Source: Alphaproteobacteria bacterium
Lineage (GTDB): Bacteria > Pseudomonadota > Alphaproteobacteria > Sphingomonadales > Kordiimonadaceae
Assembly (NCBI GenBank): GCA_021774695.1
Contig: JAJFIU010000100.1
Span: 1-35,457 of the forward strand
Direction: 5' to 3'
Length of the DNA: 35,457 nucleotides
Shown here piece after piece: positions 23,526 through 32,330 of the stretch. The notes below the pieces were generated by a model, which searched no databases, had not been told where the DNA came from, and saw only the letters and a program-made list of their open reading frames with translations. Numbering within the stretch: position 1 is the stretch's first letter; each line of letters begins with the position of its first letter. Both the position numbers and the translations under genes were made by a program.

Positions 23526-26384
23526 CTATTCCGCGGCTTGCCGAGCAAGCACAGGCGCTAGATACTGGCCGGTATAGCTTTTGGCTGACTTGGCAATGTC
23601 TTCCGGTGTGCCAACCGCGATAATTTCACCACCGCCGTCGCCGCCCTCAGGGCCAAGGTCCAGAATCCAGTCGGCGGTTTTGATCACTTCCAGATTATGC
23701 TCGATGATCACCACCGTGTTGCCTTGGTCCACCAGAGCCTGCAGTACTTCCATCAGCTTACGAATATCTTCAAAATGCAGCCCGGTTGTGGGTTCATCCA
23801 AAATATAAATTGTTTTTCCGGTGGAGCGTTTGGACAGTTCCTTGGCCAGTTTCACCCGCTGGGCCTCACCGCCTGATAGCGTGGTGGCCTGCTGGCCGAT
23901 CCGAATGTAGCCAAGGCCGACTTTATCGAGCATTTCCAGCTTGTTGCGGATCGCAGGAACCGCTTTAAAAAAGCCAACGCCTTCTTCAACTGTCATATCA
24001 AGTATGTCTGATATTGATTTGTTTTTAAACAATATTTCTAATGTTTCACGGTTGTACCGCTTACCTCTACACTGGTCACACTGCACATAAACATCGGGCA
24101 GGAAATGCATTTCGATTTTGATCATTCCGTCGCCGCGGCAGGCCTCGCAGCGGCCGCCTTTCACGTTGAAGGAGAAACGACCAGGCTTATAACCGCGCGC
24201 CTGTGCTTCGGGCAGGCCCGCGAACCAATCGCGCATCGGGGTGAAGGCATCGGTATAGGTGGCAGGGTTGGACCGCGGCGTGCGGCCGATGGGGCTTTGG
24301 TCGATCTCGACGATCTTATCCAGATGCTCCAGCCCCTCAATTGATGTATGCGGCCCCGGCACCATGCGGTTTTTGTTAAGATGTTTGGCAACAGCTTTAT
24401 AAAGCGTCTCGATGATGAAGGTGGACTTGCCAGACCCAGACACCCCGGTGATGCATGTCATCGTGCCTAACGGAATGCTGCCATCAACGCCGCGCAGGTT
24501 ATTGGCGGTGGCACCCTTAACGGTCAGGAAAGTGCCTTTGCCTGGCCTGCGAACGCTAGGTGTTGGAACCGAGCGAACCCCGGTCATATATTGGCCGGTC
24601 AGGCTTTTGGGGTTGCGCAACACCTGCGCAGGCGTGCCTTGAGCCACAATCATACCGCCGTGCTCACCTGCACCAGGCCCCATATCAATCACATAGTCTG
24701 CACTGCGGATGGCATCTTCGTCGTGTTCGACCACCAGCACGGTGTTGCCGATGTCACGCAGATTTTTCAGAGTTATCAACAGTCGCTCGTTGTCGCGCTG
24801 GTGCAGGCCGATGGAGGGTTCATCCAGCACATACAGTACGCCAGTAAGCCCCGAACCAATTTGTGACGCTAGCCTGATCCGCTGGCTTTCGCCGCCCGAT
24901 AGCGTGCCGGAAGACCGGCTGAGCGTAAGATACTGTAAACCCACATTGTTGAGAAAACCCAACCGGTCCTGAATTTCCTTCAGGACTTTTTCGGCGATTT
25001 GCCGCTGTTTGTCAGTCAAACGCTCGGGCAGGGTGCTAAACCAATCGTGCGCGGCTGATACCGACATGGCTGTCACGTCGCTGATATGGGTAGCGTCGAT
25101 TTTAACCGCAAGCGCCTCCGGCTTTAGCCTAGCGCCCTTACAAGCGGTGCAGGTGGTTGATGATTGGTATTTGGAAAGCTCGTCGCGCATCCAGTTGCTG
25201 TCAGTTTCGCGCCAACGGCGTTCGATGTTATTGAGCACGCCTTCAAAGGGCTTGTTCACTTCAAACCGGCGCTTGCCGTCAGCATATACAATGGTGACTG
25301 ACTGTTTGCCTGTACCGAACAAAAACGCCTGCTGCGCTTTTTCCGGCAGTTCACTCCAGGGAACATCCAGCGACACGTCGAAATGGTTAGCAACCGCATC
25401 CAGTGCCTGAAAATAGAAGGGTGACGGATTGTTTGCGCGGTTAGCCCAAGGTGCAAGTGCCCCAGCGCGCACAGTTTTGCTCTTGTCCGGTACCGTAAGA
25501 TCCGGATCAAAATACAATTTGTTGCCCAGCCCGTCACATTCTGGACAAGCCCCAAAGGGGTTGTTGAAGGAAAATAGCCGCGGTTCAATTTCTTCGATGG
25601 TGAAACCAGACACAGGGCAGGCGAATTTGGCTGACATCAGGTGCCGTTCCTGGTCGTTTTCGTCCTCACCTGCCAATTCATACGCCACAAGGCCCTCAGT
25701 GAGCTCTAATGCGGTTTCCACACTGTCTGTCAGCCGTTGTTGCAGCCCGGTTTTAACCACGAGGCGGTCCACCACTACATCGATGTCATGTTTGTATTTT
25801 TTATCGAGCGCAGGCACGTCTTCAATCAGGAAAAATTCGCCGTCCACTTTTACTCGCTGGAAGCCACGCTTTTGCAACTCGCCAAATTCTTTGCGGTATT
25901 CGCCTTTGCGGCCACGCACAATCGGCGCCAGCAGATAAATGCGCGACCCTTCTTCCAGCAACATGATGCGGTCAACCATCTGGCTGACCGTCTGGCTTTC
26001 AATGGGCAGGCCGGTTGTGGGCGAATAGGGGATGCCCACCCGCGCCCACAGCAGGCGCATATAATCATATATTTCGGTAACCGTGCCTACCGTTGAGCGC
26101 GGGTTTTTGCTGGTGGTTTTCTGCTCTATAGAAATCGCTGGCGACAGGCCCTCAATATGGTCCACATCTGGCTTCTGCATCATTTCCAAAAACTGTCGGG
26201 CATAGGCGCTCAGGCTTTCCACGTACCGGCGCTGGCCCTCAGCATAGATGGTATCAAACGCAAGCGACGACTTGCCCGAGCCCGATAGCCCGGTGATTAC
26301 AACCAGCTTGTCGCGCGGGATGTCCACATCCACAGATTTGAGGTTATGTTCGCGCGCGCCGCGCACTGAAATTTTAGTCAGCAT
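23526..26384 (-). CDS. uvrA: excinuclease ABC subunit A
   Basis: Damage-recognition ATPase of nucleotide excision repair, working as a dimer with UvrB. 952 residues, full length. First ATPase: Walker [13 protein letters not shown] (33-44), signature LSGGESQR, Walker [11 protein letters not shown]. Second ATPase: [31 protein letters not shown]. The C-terminal zinc module CEACRGDG...[10 protein letters not shown] is intact. In contrast the N-terminal zinc site is CPVSGF (C256, S259) with CPEC (C280, C283), so one Cys is replaced by Ser, and the early SPTTGLP (121-127) lacks both cysteines found in E. coli-type proteins; I recall this as the alphaproteobacterial pattern. A LexA box lies 102 nt upstream of the start. 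Confidence 0.98.
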   Translation of the reverse strand: MLTKISVRGAREHNLKSVDVDIPRDKLVVITGLSGSGKSSLAFDTIYAEGQRRYVESLSAYARQFLEMMQKPDVDHIEGLSPAISIEQKTTSKNPRSTVGTVTEIYDYMRLLWARVGIPYSPTTGLPIESQTVSQMVDRIMLLEEGSRIYLLAPIVRGRKGEYRKEFGELQKRGFQRVKVDGEFFLIEDVPALDKKYKHDIDVVVDRLVVKTGLQQRLTDSVETALELTEGLVAYELAGEDENDQERHLMSAKFACPVSGFTIEEIEPRLFSFNNPFGACPECDGLGNKLYFDPDLTVPDKSKTVRAGALAPWANRANNPSPFYFQALDAVANHFDVSLDVPWSELPEKAQQAFLFGTGKQSVTIVYADGKRRFEVNKPFEGVLNNIERRWRETDSNWMRDELSKYQSSTTCTACKGARLKPEALAVKIDATHISDVTAMSVSAAHDWFSTLPERLTDKQRQIAEKVLKEIQDRLGFLNNVGLQYLTLSRSSGTLSGGESQRIRLASQIGSGLTGVLYVLDEPSIGLHQRDNERLLITLKNLRDIGNTVLVVEHDEDAIRSADYVIDMGPGAGEHGGMIVAQGTPAQVLRNPKSLTGQYMTGVRSVPTPSVRRPGKGTFLTVKGATANNLRGVDGSIPLGTMTCITGVSGSGKSTFIIETLYKAVAKHLNKNRMVPGPHTSIEGLEHLDKIVEIDQSPIGRTPRSNPATYTDAFTPMRDWFAGLPEAQARGYKPGRFSFNVKGGRCEACRGDGMIKIEMHFLPDVYVQCDQCRGKRYNRETLEILFKNKSISDILDMTVEEGVGFFKAVPAIRNKLEMLDKVGLGYIRIGQQATTLSGGEAQRVKLAKELSKRSTGKTIYILDEPTTGLHFEDIRKLMEVLQALVDQGNTVVIIEHNLEVIKTADWILDLGPEGGDGGGEIIAVGTPEDIAKSAKSYTGQYLAPVLARQAAE

Positions 26385-26485
26385 ACATGTGTCTCGCTAG
26401 TGCCATCTTTATGGCCAGTTTTCAGGATATGAATTGGGCCGTAAATGGACCGGTGTCAAGCAGCTTGACAGTAAATGCAAAAATG

Positions 26486-26500
26486 GAACAAATAAAGAAC
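26486..26500 (-). promoter_or_regulatory. LexA (SOS) box upstream of uvrA
   Basis: Exact GAAC-N7-GAAC (GAACAAATAAAGAAC) in the divergent spacer between uvrA and a GNAT gene. uvrA is a classic SOS gene in alphaproteobacteria, so this site calibrates the motif for the rest of the window. It could also influence the GNAT gene, 147 nt away. Confidence 0.85.
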
Positions 26501-26646
26501 AAATGAAATGCTACTGACAAAAATGGACTTGGGACAAGGATGGCGGCTAAAGTCATTGATATTACGGTGAAGATTTGGTCGAACAGATAGAAGTGACCGT
26601 TCGCCTGGCCCCAAGTAACTAACAATCTGGTTATGAAGCAGAATAT

Positions 26647-27639
26647 ATGACGATTTTCCTGAAAGCCATTCCATCCAGCGATTACCGTGCATACCATGAG
26701 TTGATTAATGACCCGCTGATTTCCCGAATGTCAGCCACAATCCCGCATCCGGTTGATTTTAAATTTGCCAGGAAGCGTTTGCTGGCGCGGGCTGCTGAAG
26801 AGCGCGTTCTTAAGGGTATTGTTCAACGGGGCGCTTACGCGGGCAGTGTACTGGTCGGCGACGGCAGCCTCTTTATCAATGAACAGCTGCAACTTGAAAT
26901 AGGATACTGCGTTCACGCGGGCCATCGCGGCAAGGGGTATGCGAGCGAAATCGCCAGCCAACTTGTCAAACTTGCGCGAGACCACGGGCATTACGGTCCC
27001 ATAGCCGCACATTTTGCTAAAGACAATCCTGTCTCTGGCAAGATTTTGGCCAAGCTGGGGTTTGCAGTTGTCGGTGAAATGGAGGACCAATCGGTCGGCC
27101 GGTCAGGCGCGATATCTTATTATGCAGCGCAACTGCCAGCGGTAGATCAGGTAAGTTGTTGTGTGCTCGAGCCTTTGAAAACGGCTGACATAGGCTGGGT
27201 GTATGCGCTGCAACATGATCCCATTGGCGCTGAACTGGCAGGGGTTGCGGGTGAATTTGTCAGCGAACCTATTTTCCGGAAGAATATGGAAGCAGCAATC
27301 GCACAACAGCTTGACGGGCCCCGTATTTTTTCCATTAAAGCCGCTGGGAAAATGGTTGGTTATATTGGATGCTTTCGGTCTTCGGATCAGAAACTTCGGA
27401 TTAGTTACTGGTTAACCCGCTCCAGTTGGGGGCAGGGCATTGCTACTGCTGCGCTGAACGGTCTCTTGCACGAATTACCGGAAAAACTGTTGAACCAAAA
27501 ATTATACGCTTCGGTAATAGAGGGGAATATTGCGTCCGTAAAAATACTGGAAAAATTTGGGTTTATTTTGCTTAGTCGGTCGAGTTTCCATTCCGCAGCG
27601 CACGGCCACGAAATGCAACAGCTATTGTATCGACGATGA
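26647..27639 (+). CDS. tandem two-domain GNAT acetyltransferase
   Basis: 330 residues, two GNAT domains in one chain. Domain 1 (about 1-165) has the acetyl-CoA loop GHRGKGYASEIASQ and HFAKDNPVSGKILAKLGF; domain 2 (about 172-330) has RSSWGQGIATAALNG and SVIEGNIASVKILEKFGF. Both loops keep the R/Q-x-x-G-x-G/A pattern, so both may bind acetyl-CoA. Such tandem GNATs are usually RimJ/RimL-like; the acceptor is unknown. It shares a 262-nt divergent promoter region, including a LexA box, with uvrA. The ribosome site is weak (AAGCAG). Domain 2 resembles the stand-alone GNAT at 10377-10856 in its loop (RSFWGKGIAT against RSSWGQGIAT), suggesting they are related copies. Confidence 0.88.
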   Translation: MTIFLKAIPSSDYRAYHELINDPLISRMSATIPHPVDFKFARKRLLARAAEERVLKGIVQRGAYAGSVLVGDGSLFINEQLQLEIGYCVHAGHRGKGYASEIASQLVKLARDHGHYGPIAAHFAKDNPVSGKILAKLGFAVVGEMEDQSVGRSGAISYYAAQLPAVDQVSCCVLEPLKTADIGWVYALQHDPIGAELAGVAGEFVSEPIFRKNMEAAIAQQLDGPRIFSIKAAGKMVGYIGCFRSSDQKLRISYWLTRSSWGQGIATAALNGLLHELPEKLLNQKLYASVIEGNIASVKILEKFGFILLSRSSFHSAAHGHEMQQLLYRR

Positions 27640-27695
27640 TAAAGAAGCCTGCTTAGATGCCGCCCATACATAGCGGTAGTGGCGGCGAACACCGC

Positions 27696-27732
27696 AATCA
27701 AACCAAGATTTCCTGATGTTGGCGGTTTGATT
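27696..27732. repeat. 9-bp inverted repeat between convergent genes
   Basis: AATCAAACC (27696-27704) and GGTTTGATT (27724-27732) form a stem around a 19-nt loop at the 3' end of the DUF1624 gene, overlapping its stop codon. No T-run is seen on either strand; it may stabilise transcript ends. Confidence 0.4.
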
Positions 27733-28894
27733 ACAGATAACTTAACCACCAGTCCTTGCGCCTTGCTTTGACGCCTGCAAACCATTTGCACGCCGGGTAA
27801 AGAAGCACGATAAGCCCCGCCCAAAAGAGCCAGATAGCCCAAAGCGGAAAACCATACTCGGCTGGATATTGCCAGAAGGGCTGAGCCGCTGAGCGCCAGC
27901 CGCTGCCCTGTAATTCTGCCGCAACCATCGCCAATAGATGGATAACATATATGTGCAGAATATAGAAAAAGAACGGCACCCGGCCAAAAATAACCATCCA
28001 ATTAACAAACCTGCCGCGCCAATGTTCGGCGAAACTGAGGACGATAAGACCAGGGCCAAGGGTCATCATCAAAAATAGGAGAGAAGGTGGGTATTTGCTG
28101 GTGTTGATAAAACTCAACACTGTATGAAGGGGGCTTTCTTTAACCTCGAACGCATTCGGTTCACCGTAGACGCCAACCAAACGTGCAACAATGAATGCAA
28201 CAACGGACGCTAATCCCACGCGAAGCAGCAGCTTTTGTCGCTCTTCAGCTGGCTTGCGGTACAGGTCTGCCAATAGATACCCCAGAGGCATGACGCCAAT
28301 CCAAGGAAGAAGCGGATAGTTGTTGGCCGCCGGAATACCAAGCTCAAGTGTAAACCCTCGATTATGAAGGAAGTGCCAAAAAGGCACAGATGTTCCCCGT
28401 GAAGGTTCAGGAAACAGGCCGTAATCCAATATGTTATGGCCAAATATTATCATTAGAGCGAAGGCCGCTATTGCCCATTTTGGAAGCCAGATCAGGGCAG
28501 CCAAAACTATCATCGAAATACCGATGGCCCATATCACCTGCAGAATCAGGAGACTGCTAGGCGACTGAAAAGTCCAACCGTAGGTAACGATAGTAAGTTC
28601 GATGAAGATGAGCCACAGGCCGCGTGTAAACAGAAATCGGCTCAGCGCTGCGGTTGACCGGGTTGCAGCCATTATGCCAGCGCTGGTTCCGGCAAGTAGT
28701 ACAAAGATGGGTGCGCAAAAGTGCGTGATCCAACGCGTTAGAAACAAGGCGCCGTCCCCTTGTTCAAGATCAAGAGGGTCAAACGGTACATTAGTGAAAT
28801 AATCCCGCAAATGATCAATGGCCATGATGACCATCACCAGACCACGCAAAAAATCAATTGAGTTAAGGCGCGTTTTGACGGCCGGATCATTCAT
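27731..28894 (-). CDS. DUF1624 (heparan-alpha-glucosaminide N-acetyltransferase-like) membrane protein
   Basis: 387 residues, about ten predicted membrane spans. The start NSIDFLRGLVMVIMAIDHLR with the conserved RGL and DHxR elements, then FVLLAGTSAGIM and LLFLMMTLGPGLIVL, fit the DUF1624 group related to lysosomal HGSNAT and bacterial acyltransferase-3-like proteins. A transmembrane acetyl transfer to an envelope glycan is possible but not shown. Its ATG is only 5 nt after the stop of the secreted-protein gene upstream (GAGTAAAACCG then ATG), so translation is probably coupled and the pair forms an operon. Confidence 0.85.
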   Translation of the reverse strand: MNDPAVKTRLNSIDFLRGLVMVIMAIDHLRDYFTNVPFDPLDLEQGDGALFLTRWITHFCAPIFVLLAGTSAGIMAATRSTAALSRFLFTRGLWLIFIELTIVTYGWTFQSPSSLLILQVIWAIGISMIVLAALIWLPKWAIAAFALMIIFGHNILDYGLFPEPSRGTSVPFWHFLHNRGFTLELGIPAANNYPLLPWIGVMPLGYLLADLYRKPAEERQKLLLRVGLASVVAFIVARLVGVYGEPNAFEVKESPLHTVLSFINTSKYPPSLLFLMMTLGPGLIVLSFAEHWRGRFVNWMVIFGRVPFFFYILHIYVIHLLAMVAAELQGSGWRSAAQPFWQYPAEYGFPLWAIWLFWAGLIVLLYPACKWFAGVKARRKDWWLSYL

Positions 28895-28899
28895 CGGTT

Positions 28900-29484
28900 T
28901 TACTCTTCAGGCGTATAGGGAATATATTTGCCGTCGAACCACACTGCCCACTCGTTGGTTTCAGCATTATATTGCTCGAAAAATTGGCGCACACTGCCAT
29001 CGGGCTGCGGTGTCCAGGTGCCTTTGAACGGAACCGAGTTGTTCTGCCTATAATAATAGATGGTGCCTTCAAGCGCCATCGCGCCGTCCGTCAGGCCGCC
29101 TACAATATCAATTGAGTAACCACCCGCGACCCAAAGTTGCCGCCACTTGCCGGTGTTGGGGTTGTAATAATTCAAGCTGCGTCCCGTACCACCCTGAGAA
29201 TTTGTCCAGCGTTCTTCCAGCGCACAGCCGCCTTCAACCGGAGAAATTTTATTATGCCCGCCAATTGCGCCGCCGCCGGGCCATGTTGTTACTTCCCAGT
29301 CACCGATCCAGAAATCGAAGGCACGGAAATTTTCATCGGCTGTGCAAGGCGGCGGTGGAGGCGCTGCCGGTGCAGCGGGCGTTTCCGTCGCTTGTTGGCC
29401 CAGTGCCGGCCCAGCCAGAATGCCAGCGAGAATAGCGGCTACAAATGATTTTCGAATAGTGTTCACGATCTTCCCCTTAGTCAT
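28900..29484 (-). CDS. secreted protein with FDFWIGDWEV motif (DUF1579-like)
   Basis: 194 residues from ATG 29484, preceded by GTGGGA at 6 nt; a TTG further up at 29499 was rejected. The signal peptide (SFVAAILAGILAGPALGQQ) is followed by an Ala/Pro-rich linker with a five-proline run, then a beta-rich domain starting AFDFWIGDWEVTTWPGG and continuing GCALEERWTNSQGGTGRSLN. The FDFWxGxW plus GC/E-E-W pattern recurs in uncharacterised exported proteins and suggests a lipocalin-like beta-barrel; ligand unknown. It is upstream of and coupled to the DUF1624 gene, and divergent from ssb. Confidence 0.72.
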   Translation of the reverse strand: MTKGKIVNTIRKSFVAAILAGILAGPALGQQATETPAAPAAPPPPPCTADENFRAFDFWIGDWEVTTWPGGGAIGGHNKISPVEGGCALEERWTNSQGGTGRSLNYYNPNTGKWRQLWVAGGYSIDIVGGLTDGAMALEGTIYYYRQNNSVPFKGTWTPQPDGSVRQFFEQYNAETNEWAVWFDGKYIPYTPEE

Positions 29485-29596
29485 TTTGATTTCCCACAAG
29501 AACCCTAACGGCCTGTTTTCTTTTGGCTATCGCCGAGCGTTAAAGCGCATGAAACTGTCGATGAATTGATTAGAAATTGGATACAAGTTCCAAATA

Positions 29597-29611
29597 GAAC
29601 AAAAATAGAAC
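29597..29611 (+). promoter_or_regulatory. LexA (SOS) box upstream of ssb
   Basis: Exact GAAC-N7-GAAC (GAACAAAAATAGAAC), 132 nt upstream of the ssb start. ssb belongs to the LexA regulon in several bacteria. Same GAACAAA start as the other boxes in this window. Confidence 0.8.
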
Positions 29612-29743
29612 AAAATTCCCTAATTACCTTTTGCATGACGAACGCTAATTGGTCTATGTTCGCTCGAACAAACGCGGCACTGGTTGACTGCTTGAGGCGA
29701 CAAGCAGGGCTCGGGTTTAACAGATTCAAGTAAGGGGGCCCTG

Positions 29744-30268
29744 ATGGCTGGTAGTGTAAATAAAGTAATTTTAGTTGGTAATTTGGGCCGTGACCCTGAA
29801 GTGCGTTCCATGCAGGACGGCTCGCCGATAGTGAACTTGTCGGTGGCAACGTCGGAAAATTGGCGCGATAAAAATACCGGTGAACGGCGTGAGAAAACCG
29901 AATGGCACCGGGTGGTGATTTTCAACGAAAATCTTGCCAAGGTTGCGCAAAGTTACCTGAAGAAGGGTTCCAAAATTTATGTGGAAGGCCAGCTTCAGAC
30001 CCGGAAATGGACCGATCAGTCCGGTGTTGAAAAATACTCAACCGAAGTAGTGCTGCAGCGGTTCCGCGGCGAACTGACTATGCTGGATGGGCGCAGTGAC
30101 GGTGCAGGCGGTGGCTTTAGCGACAATCAGTCCAGTTACGGCGGCGGCCAATCCCAAGGTGGCCAGGCACAGGGCGGCGGCCAGCAAGGCGGTCAGCAAG
30201 GCGGTCAGGCACAAGGCGGTGCACCAGCAGGTGGTGCAGCTGATCTGGACGACGAGATCCCGTTCTGA
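29744..30268 (+). CDS. ssb: single-stranded DNA-binding protein
   Basis: Coats single-stranded DNA in replication, recombination and repair and recruits partners through its C-terminal tail. 174 residues. The OB-fold runs from about 4 to 110 ([56 protein letters not shown]). A Gly/Gln-rich, probably disordered linker follows (about 118-165), then the acidic tip DLDDEIPF that binds partner proteins. The linker has near-perfect short DNA repeats. An AAGGGGG ribosome site precedes the ATG. A LexA box lies upstream and a strong terminator downstream, so ssb is its own transcription unit. Confidence 0.98.
   Translation: MAGSVNKVILVGNLGRDPEVRSMQDGSPIVNLSVATSENWRDKNTGERREKTEWHRVVIFNENLAKVAQSYLKKGSKIYVEGQLQTRKWTDQSGVEKYSTEVVLQRFRGELTMLDGRSDGAGGGFSDNQSSYGGGQSQGGQAQGGGQQGGQQGGQAQGGAPAGGAADLDDEIPF
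30182..30205 (+). repeat. 12-nt tandem repeat in the ssb linker
   Basis: CAGCAAGGCGGT is repeated twice exactly, within a longer stretch of related GGCGGTCAG/GGCCAGCA units from about 30145 to 30234. The unit encodes QQGG, so unequal exchange would only change linker length. Confidence 0.9.
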
Positions 30269-30330
30269 TCGCTTGGGCCGTCAGGTGGTAGCGACCTACG
30301 CTCAGATAGACCTGTATTGAATACAATAAA

Positions 30331-30365
30331 AACGCGCGAAACTCGTTTTGGTTTCGCGCGTTTTT
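30331..30365. terminator. strong bidirectional terminator between ssb and the MAPEG gene
   Basis: AACGCGCGAAAC and GTTTCGCGCGTT form a 12-bp stem with an 8-nt loop, followed by TTT on plus and preceded by AAAA, which gives a T-run on minus. It can end both the ssb transcript and the convergent VOC-MAPEG transcript. Confidence 0.93.
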
Positions 30366-30383
30366 CGATAGTTCGTTGTTTAT

Positions 30384-30800
30384 TTAACTAATAGCTGTAA
30401 AACCAATCATCAGCACCGCCAGCCATGACGCCAGATATACCGGTGTTCTCAGAAATGGTATCGCCAGAATATAGACAACAGCATGAGCGATACGGGCGAA
30501 GAAAAATATTTCTGCCCATATGCCGACTGTTTGGCCCACTTCGGGGTTACCTTCGCCTAAGAATACGGCAGCAACAATAACTGCAATAAAGGCTGGCATT
30601 GTTTCAACCATATTCAGGTGTGCGCGTTGAGCCCGCATGGCCCATGGAGCCTGCTCAGGTTGTTTTTTCGGGAATCCTTCAGGATAATTGTTGAGAAATG
30701 TTGGCAGGCCCCATTCAAACAGGCGAGCTGTGATATATGGAGTCCAAAGTAGTAGCGTTAAAATTCCGCTTAATCCAAGATAGTATAGTGCCGTTTCCAT
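30384..30800 (-). CDS. MAPEG-family membrane protein
   Basis: 138 residues, four predicted membrane spans (about 6-22, 67-85, 92-112 and 118-135). The MAPEG landmark RAQRAHLNMVETMPAF is at about 56-71, and the N-terminal ALYYLGLSGILTLLLWTPY fits. Family members are glutathione-dependent membrane enzymes or glutathione S-transferase-like, but many bacterial members are uncharacterised. An AAAGGA ribosome site is 8 nt upstream. It starts 20 nt after the VOC gene, so the two form an operon, which suggests a shared detoxification theme. Confidence 0.85.
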   Translation of the reverse strand: METALYYLGLSGILTLLLWTPYITARLFEWGLPTFLNNYPEGFPKKQPEQAPWAMRAQRAHLNMVETMPAFIAVIVAAVFLGEGNPEVGQTVGIWAEIFFFARIAHAVVYILAIPFLRTPVYLASWLAVLMIGFTAIS

Positions 30801-30820
30801 GAGTATTTCCTTTCAAGGTG

Positions 30821-31201
30821 CTAGCCGGCAAAGCCATTGGTAAGTACTTCAAGTTTGTTACCAAAAGGGTCGCGCACATACGCCGCGTATACTTCGGCAT
30901 GAGGATAAGCACGTGGCCCTGGTTCCCCCGCGCAAGTTCCACCATTTGAGAGGGTGCTTGCGTAAAATCGGTCGACCTCATCCGGTGTTTTTGCAGAAAA
31001 CGCGATATGGGTGCCGTTACCTGAACTACTAGCATTTCCGTCATGGGGGGACATTGCCAAAAATTGTATGGTTTTAATGCCATAAGCCAATAGTCCATCC
31101 ATTTCGGCGAGACGACTTATTCCAATAGTCTCAAATACCGAGTCATAAAATTTTTTCGCGAGTTTGATGTCGTCAACACCAACGCTTAGATGATCAATCA
31201 T
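30821..31201 (-). CDS. VOC-superfamily (glyoxalase/bleomycin-resistance-like) protein
   Basis: 126 residues, normal for a single VOC module with two beta-alpha-beta-beta-beta repeats: MIDHLSVGVDDIKLAKKFYD opens with the first metal-ligand His (H4), HIAFSAKTPDEVDRFY gives the second block, and VYAAYVRDPFGNKLEVLTNG closes it with Glu118. Metal binding is likely and substrate is unknown. AAGGAGC precedes the ATG at about 7 nt. It is the first gene of the VOC-MAPEG operon and is divergent from the AraC-family regulator at 31362. Confidence 0.87.
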   Translation of the reverse strand: MIDHLSVGVDDIKLAKKFYDSVFETIGISRLAEMDGLLAYGIKTIQFLAMSPHDGNASSSGNGTHIAFSAKTPDEVDRFYASTLSNGGTCAGEPGPRAYPHAEVYAAYVRDPFGNKLEVLTNGFAG

Positions 31202-31300
31202 TTGTTTGCTCCTTAATTGTCACGAAGGGGGAAACTACGGGCAACGGCAGGATTAACAATGATCAAAAGTATGTATTATTTGTTTAATCGTCTCTATGTG

Positions 31301-31328
31301 TTGCTGTCGCAAGTCGATTACGCATAAT
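31301..31328 (+). promoter_or_regulatory. possible promoter of the AraC-family regulator
   Basis: TTGCTG (31301-31306), a 16-nt spacer and CATAAT (31323-31328), 33 nt upstream of the start codon. It lies in the 160-nt divergent region that must also hold the VOC-MAPEG promoter and probably the regulator's operator. Confidence 0.35.
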
Positions 31329-31361
31329 ATAACGAACTGGTTAGCTGTTGGGATGCGCTAA

Positions 31362-32303
31362 ATGGATGTTTTAAGTGATGTGCTGGATTTATTGAAATTC
31401 AAGGGCGTGCTGTATTTCAGAACCGAATTGACGGCCCCGTGGGGCATAACGGTGCCTGCCTATCAAAATGTGGCACGTTTTCATCTGGCGGTAGGAGGGG
31501 AGTGCTGGATTGAAATTGAAGGTCAGCTTGAACCGGTTCGTCTCAATGCTGGTGACATGATTTTAATCCCCCATGGTAAAAGCCATATTTTGAAAGATCA
31601 TCCAAACACACAATCAGTTGAGCTTGATCAGGTGTTGGAACAAAGTGGTTATGACGGTGGCGGCTATTTTGTTCACGGTGGGCAAGGGGATGCTCGTGGC
31701 AATCTCGTCTGTGGTCATCTCGAATTTGACGAGATGCATTATCATCCAATTCTTGCCGAGTTGCCGGATTATATTTTAATTACCGGTAGGCAAGCGATCG
31801 ATTTTTCATGGTTCGATAACGCGATGAAATTTATGTCATACGAGGCGCAAACAGGGGATATGGGCAACCAGGCGATCACTAAGCGTTTGGCAGAAATATT
31901 GTTTATTCACGCTGTTCGCGTCTGGAATGCATCATCTGGCCAGAAAAACGGGTTCGTGAAAGCAGTTGCTGACAGAAACATAGGCCGAAGCCTGCAAGTG
32001 TTTCATGAAAAACTTGAAGAACGCTGGACAATTCAGATGTTGGCTAACGAGGCTGGGTTGTCACGTTCGGTTTTTGCAAACCAATTTCGCGACTTGGTTG
32101 GGCTCACTCCGATGCAATATGTCACTATGTGGCGAATGCAGAAGGCATGCAATTATCTTGTCGATGGAGCTCTGACGACAGAGGCGGTGGCAGACCAGGT
32201 AGGGTATCAATCGTTGGCTGCTTTTAGCAAGGTATTCAAGAAATACATTGGGATTGGGCCTGGCGGTTACAAACGTGCTGGCGGCCAGGTAAGTGGCACC
32301 TAG
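31362..32303 (+). CDS. AraC-family transcriptional regulator with cupin N-domain
   Basis: 313 residues. The N-terminal ligand-sensing domain (about 1-190) is of the cupin type (TAPWGITVPAYQNVARFHLA, LNAGDMILIPHGKSHIL), as in the AraC cupin-6 group. The C-terminal AraC DNA-binding domain (about 208-308) has both helix-turn-helix motifs: TIQMLANEAGLSRSVFANQF with DLVGLTPMQY, and TTEAVADQVGYQSLAAFSKV with FKKYIGIGPGGYKR. It is divergent from the VOC-MAPEG operon, so it probably controls that operon, likely in response to a small electrophile or aromatic compound (inference). Confidence 0.92.
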   Translation: MDVLSDVLDLLKFKGVLYFRTELTAPWGITVPAYQNVARFHLAVGGECWIEIEGQLEPVRLNAGDMILIPHGKSHILKDHPNTQSVELDQVLEQSGYDGGGYFVHGGQGDARGNLVCGHLEFDEMHYHPILAELPDYILITGRQAIDFSWFDNAMKFMSYEAQTGDMGNQAITKRLAEILFIHAVRVWNASSGQKNGFVKAVADRNIGRSLQVFHEKLEERWTIQMLANEAGLSRSVFANQFRDLVGLTPMQYVTMWRMQKACNYLVDGALTTEAVADQVGYQSLAAFSKVFKKYIGIGPGGYKRAGGQVSGT

Positions 32304-32330
32304 AGTTGTGTATTTACAAGGGTTTATTGG

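Noticed and set aside
25429-25938. 169-codon plus-strand frame opposite uvrA
   Set aside because: Ser/Arg/Pro-rich translation typical of an antisense shadow of a conserved gene.
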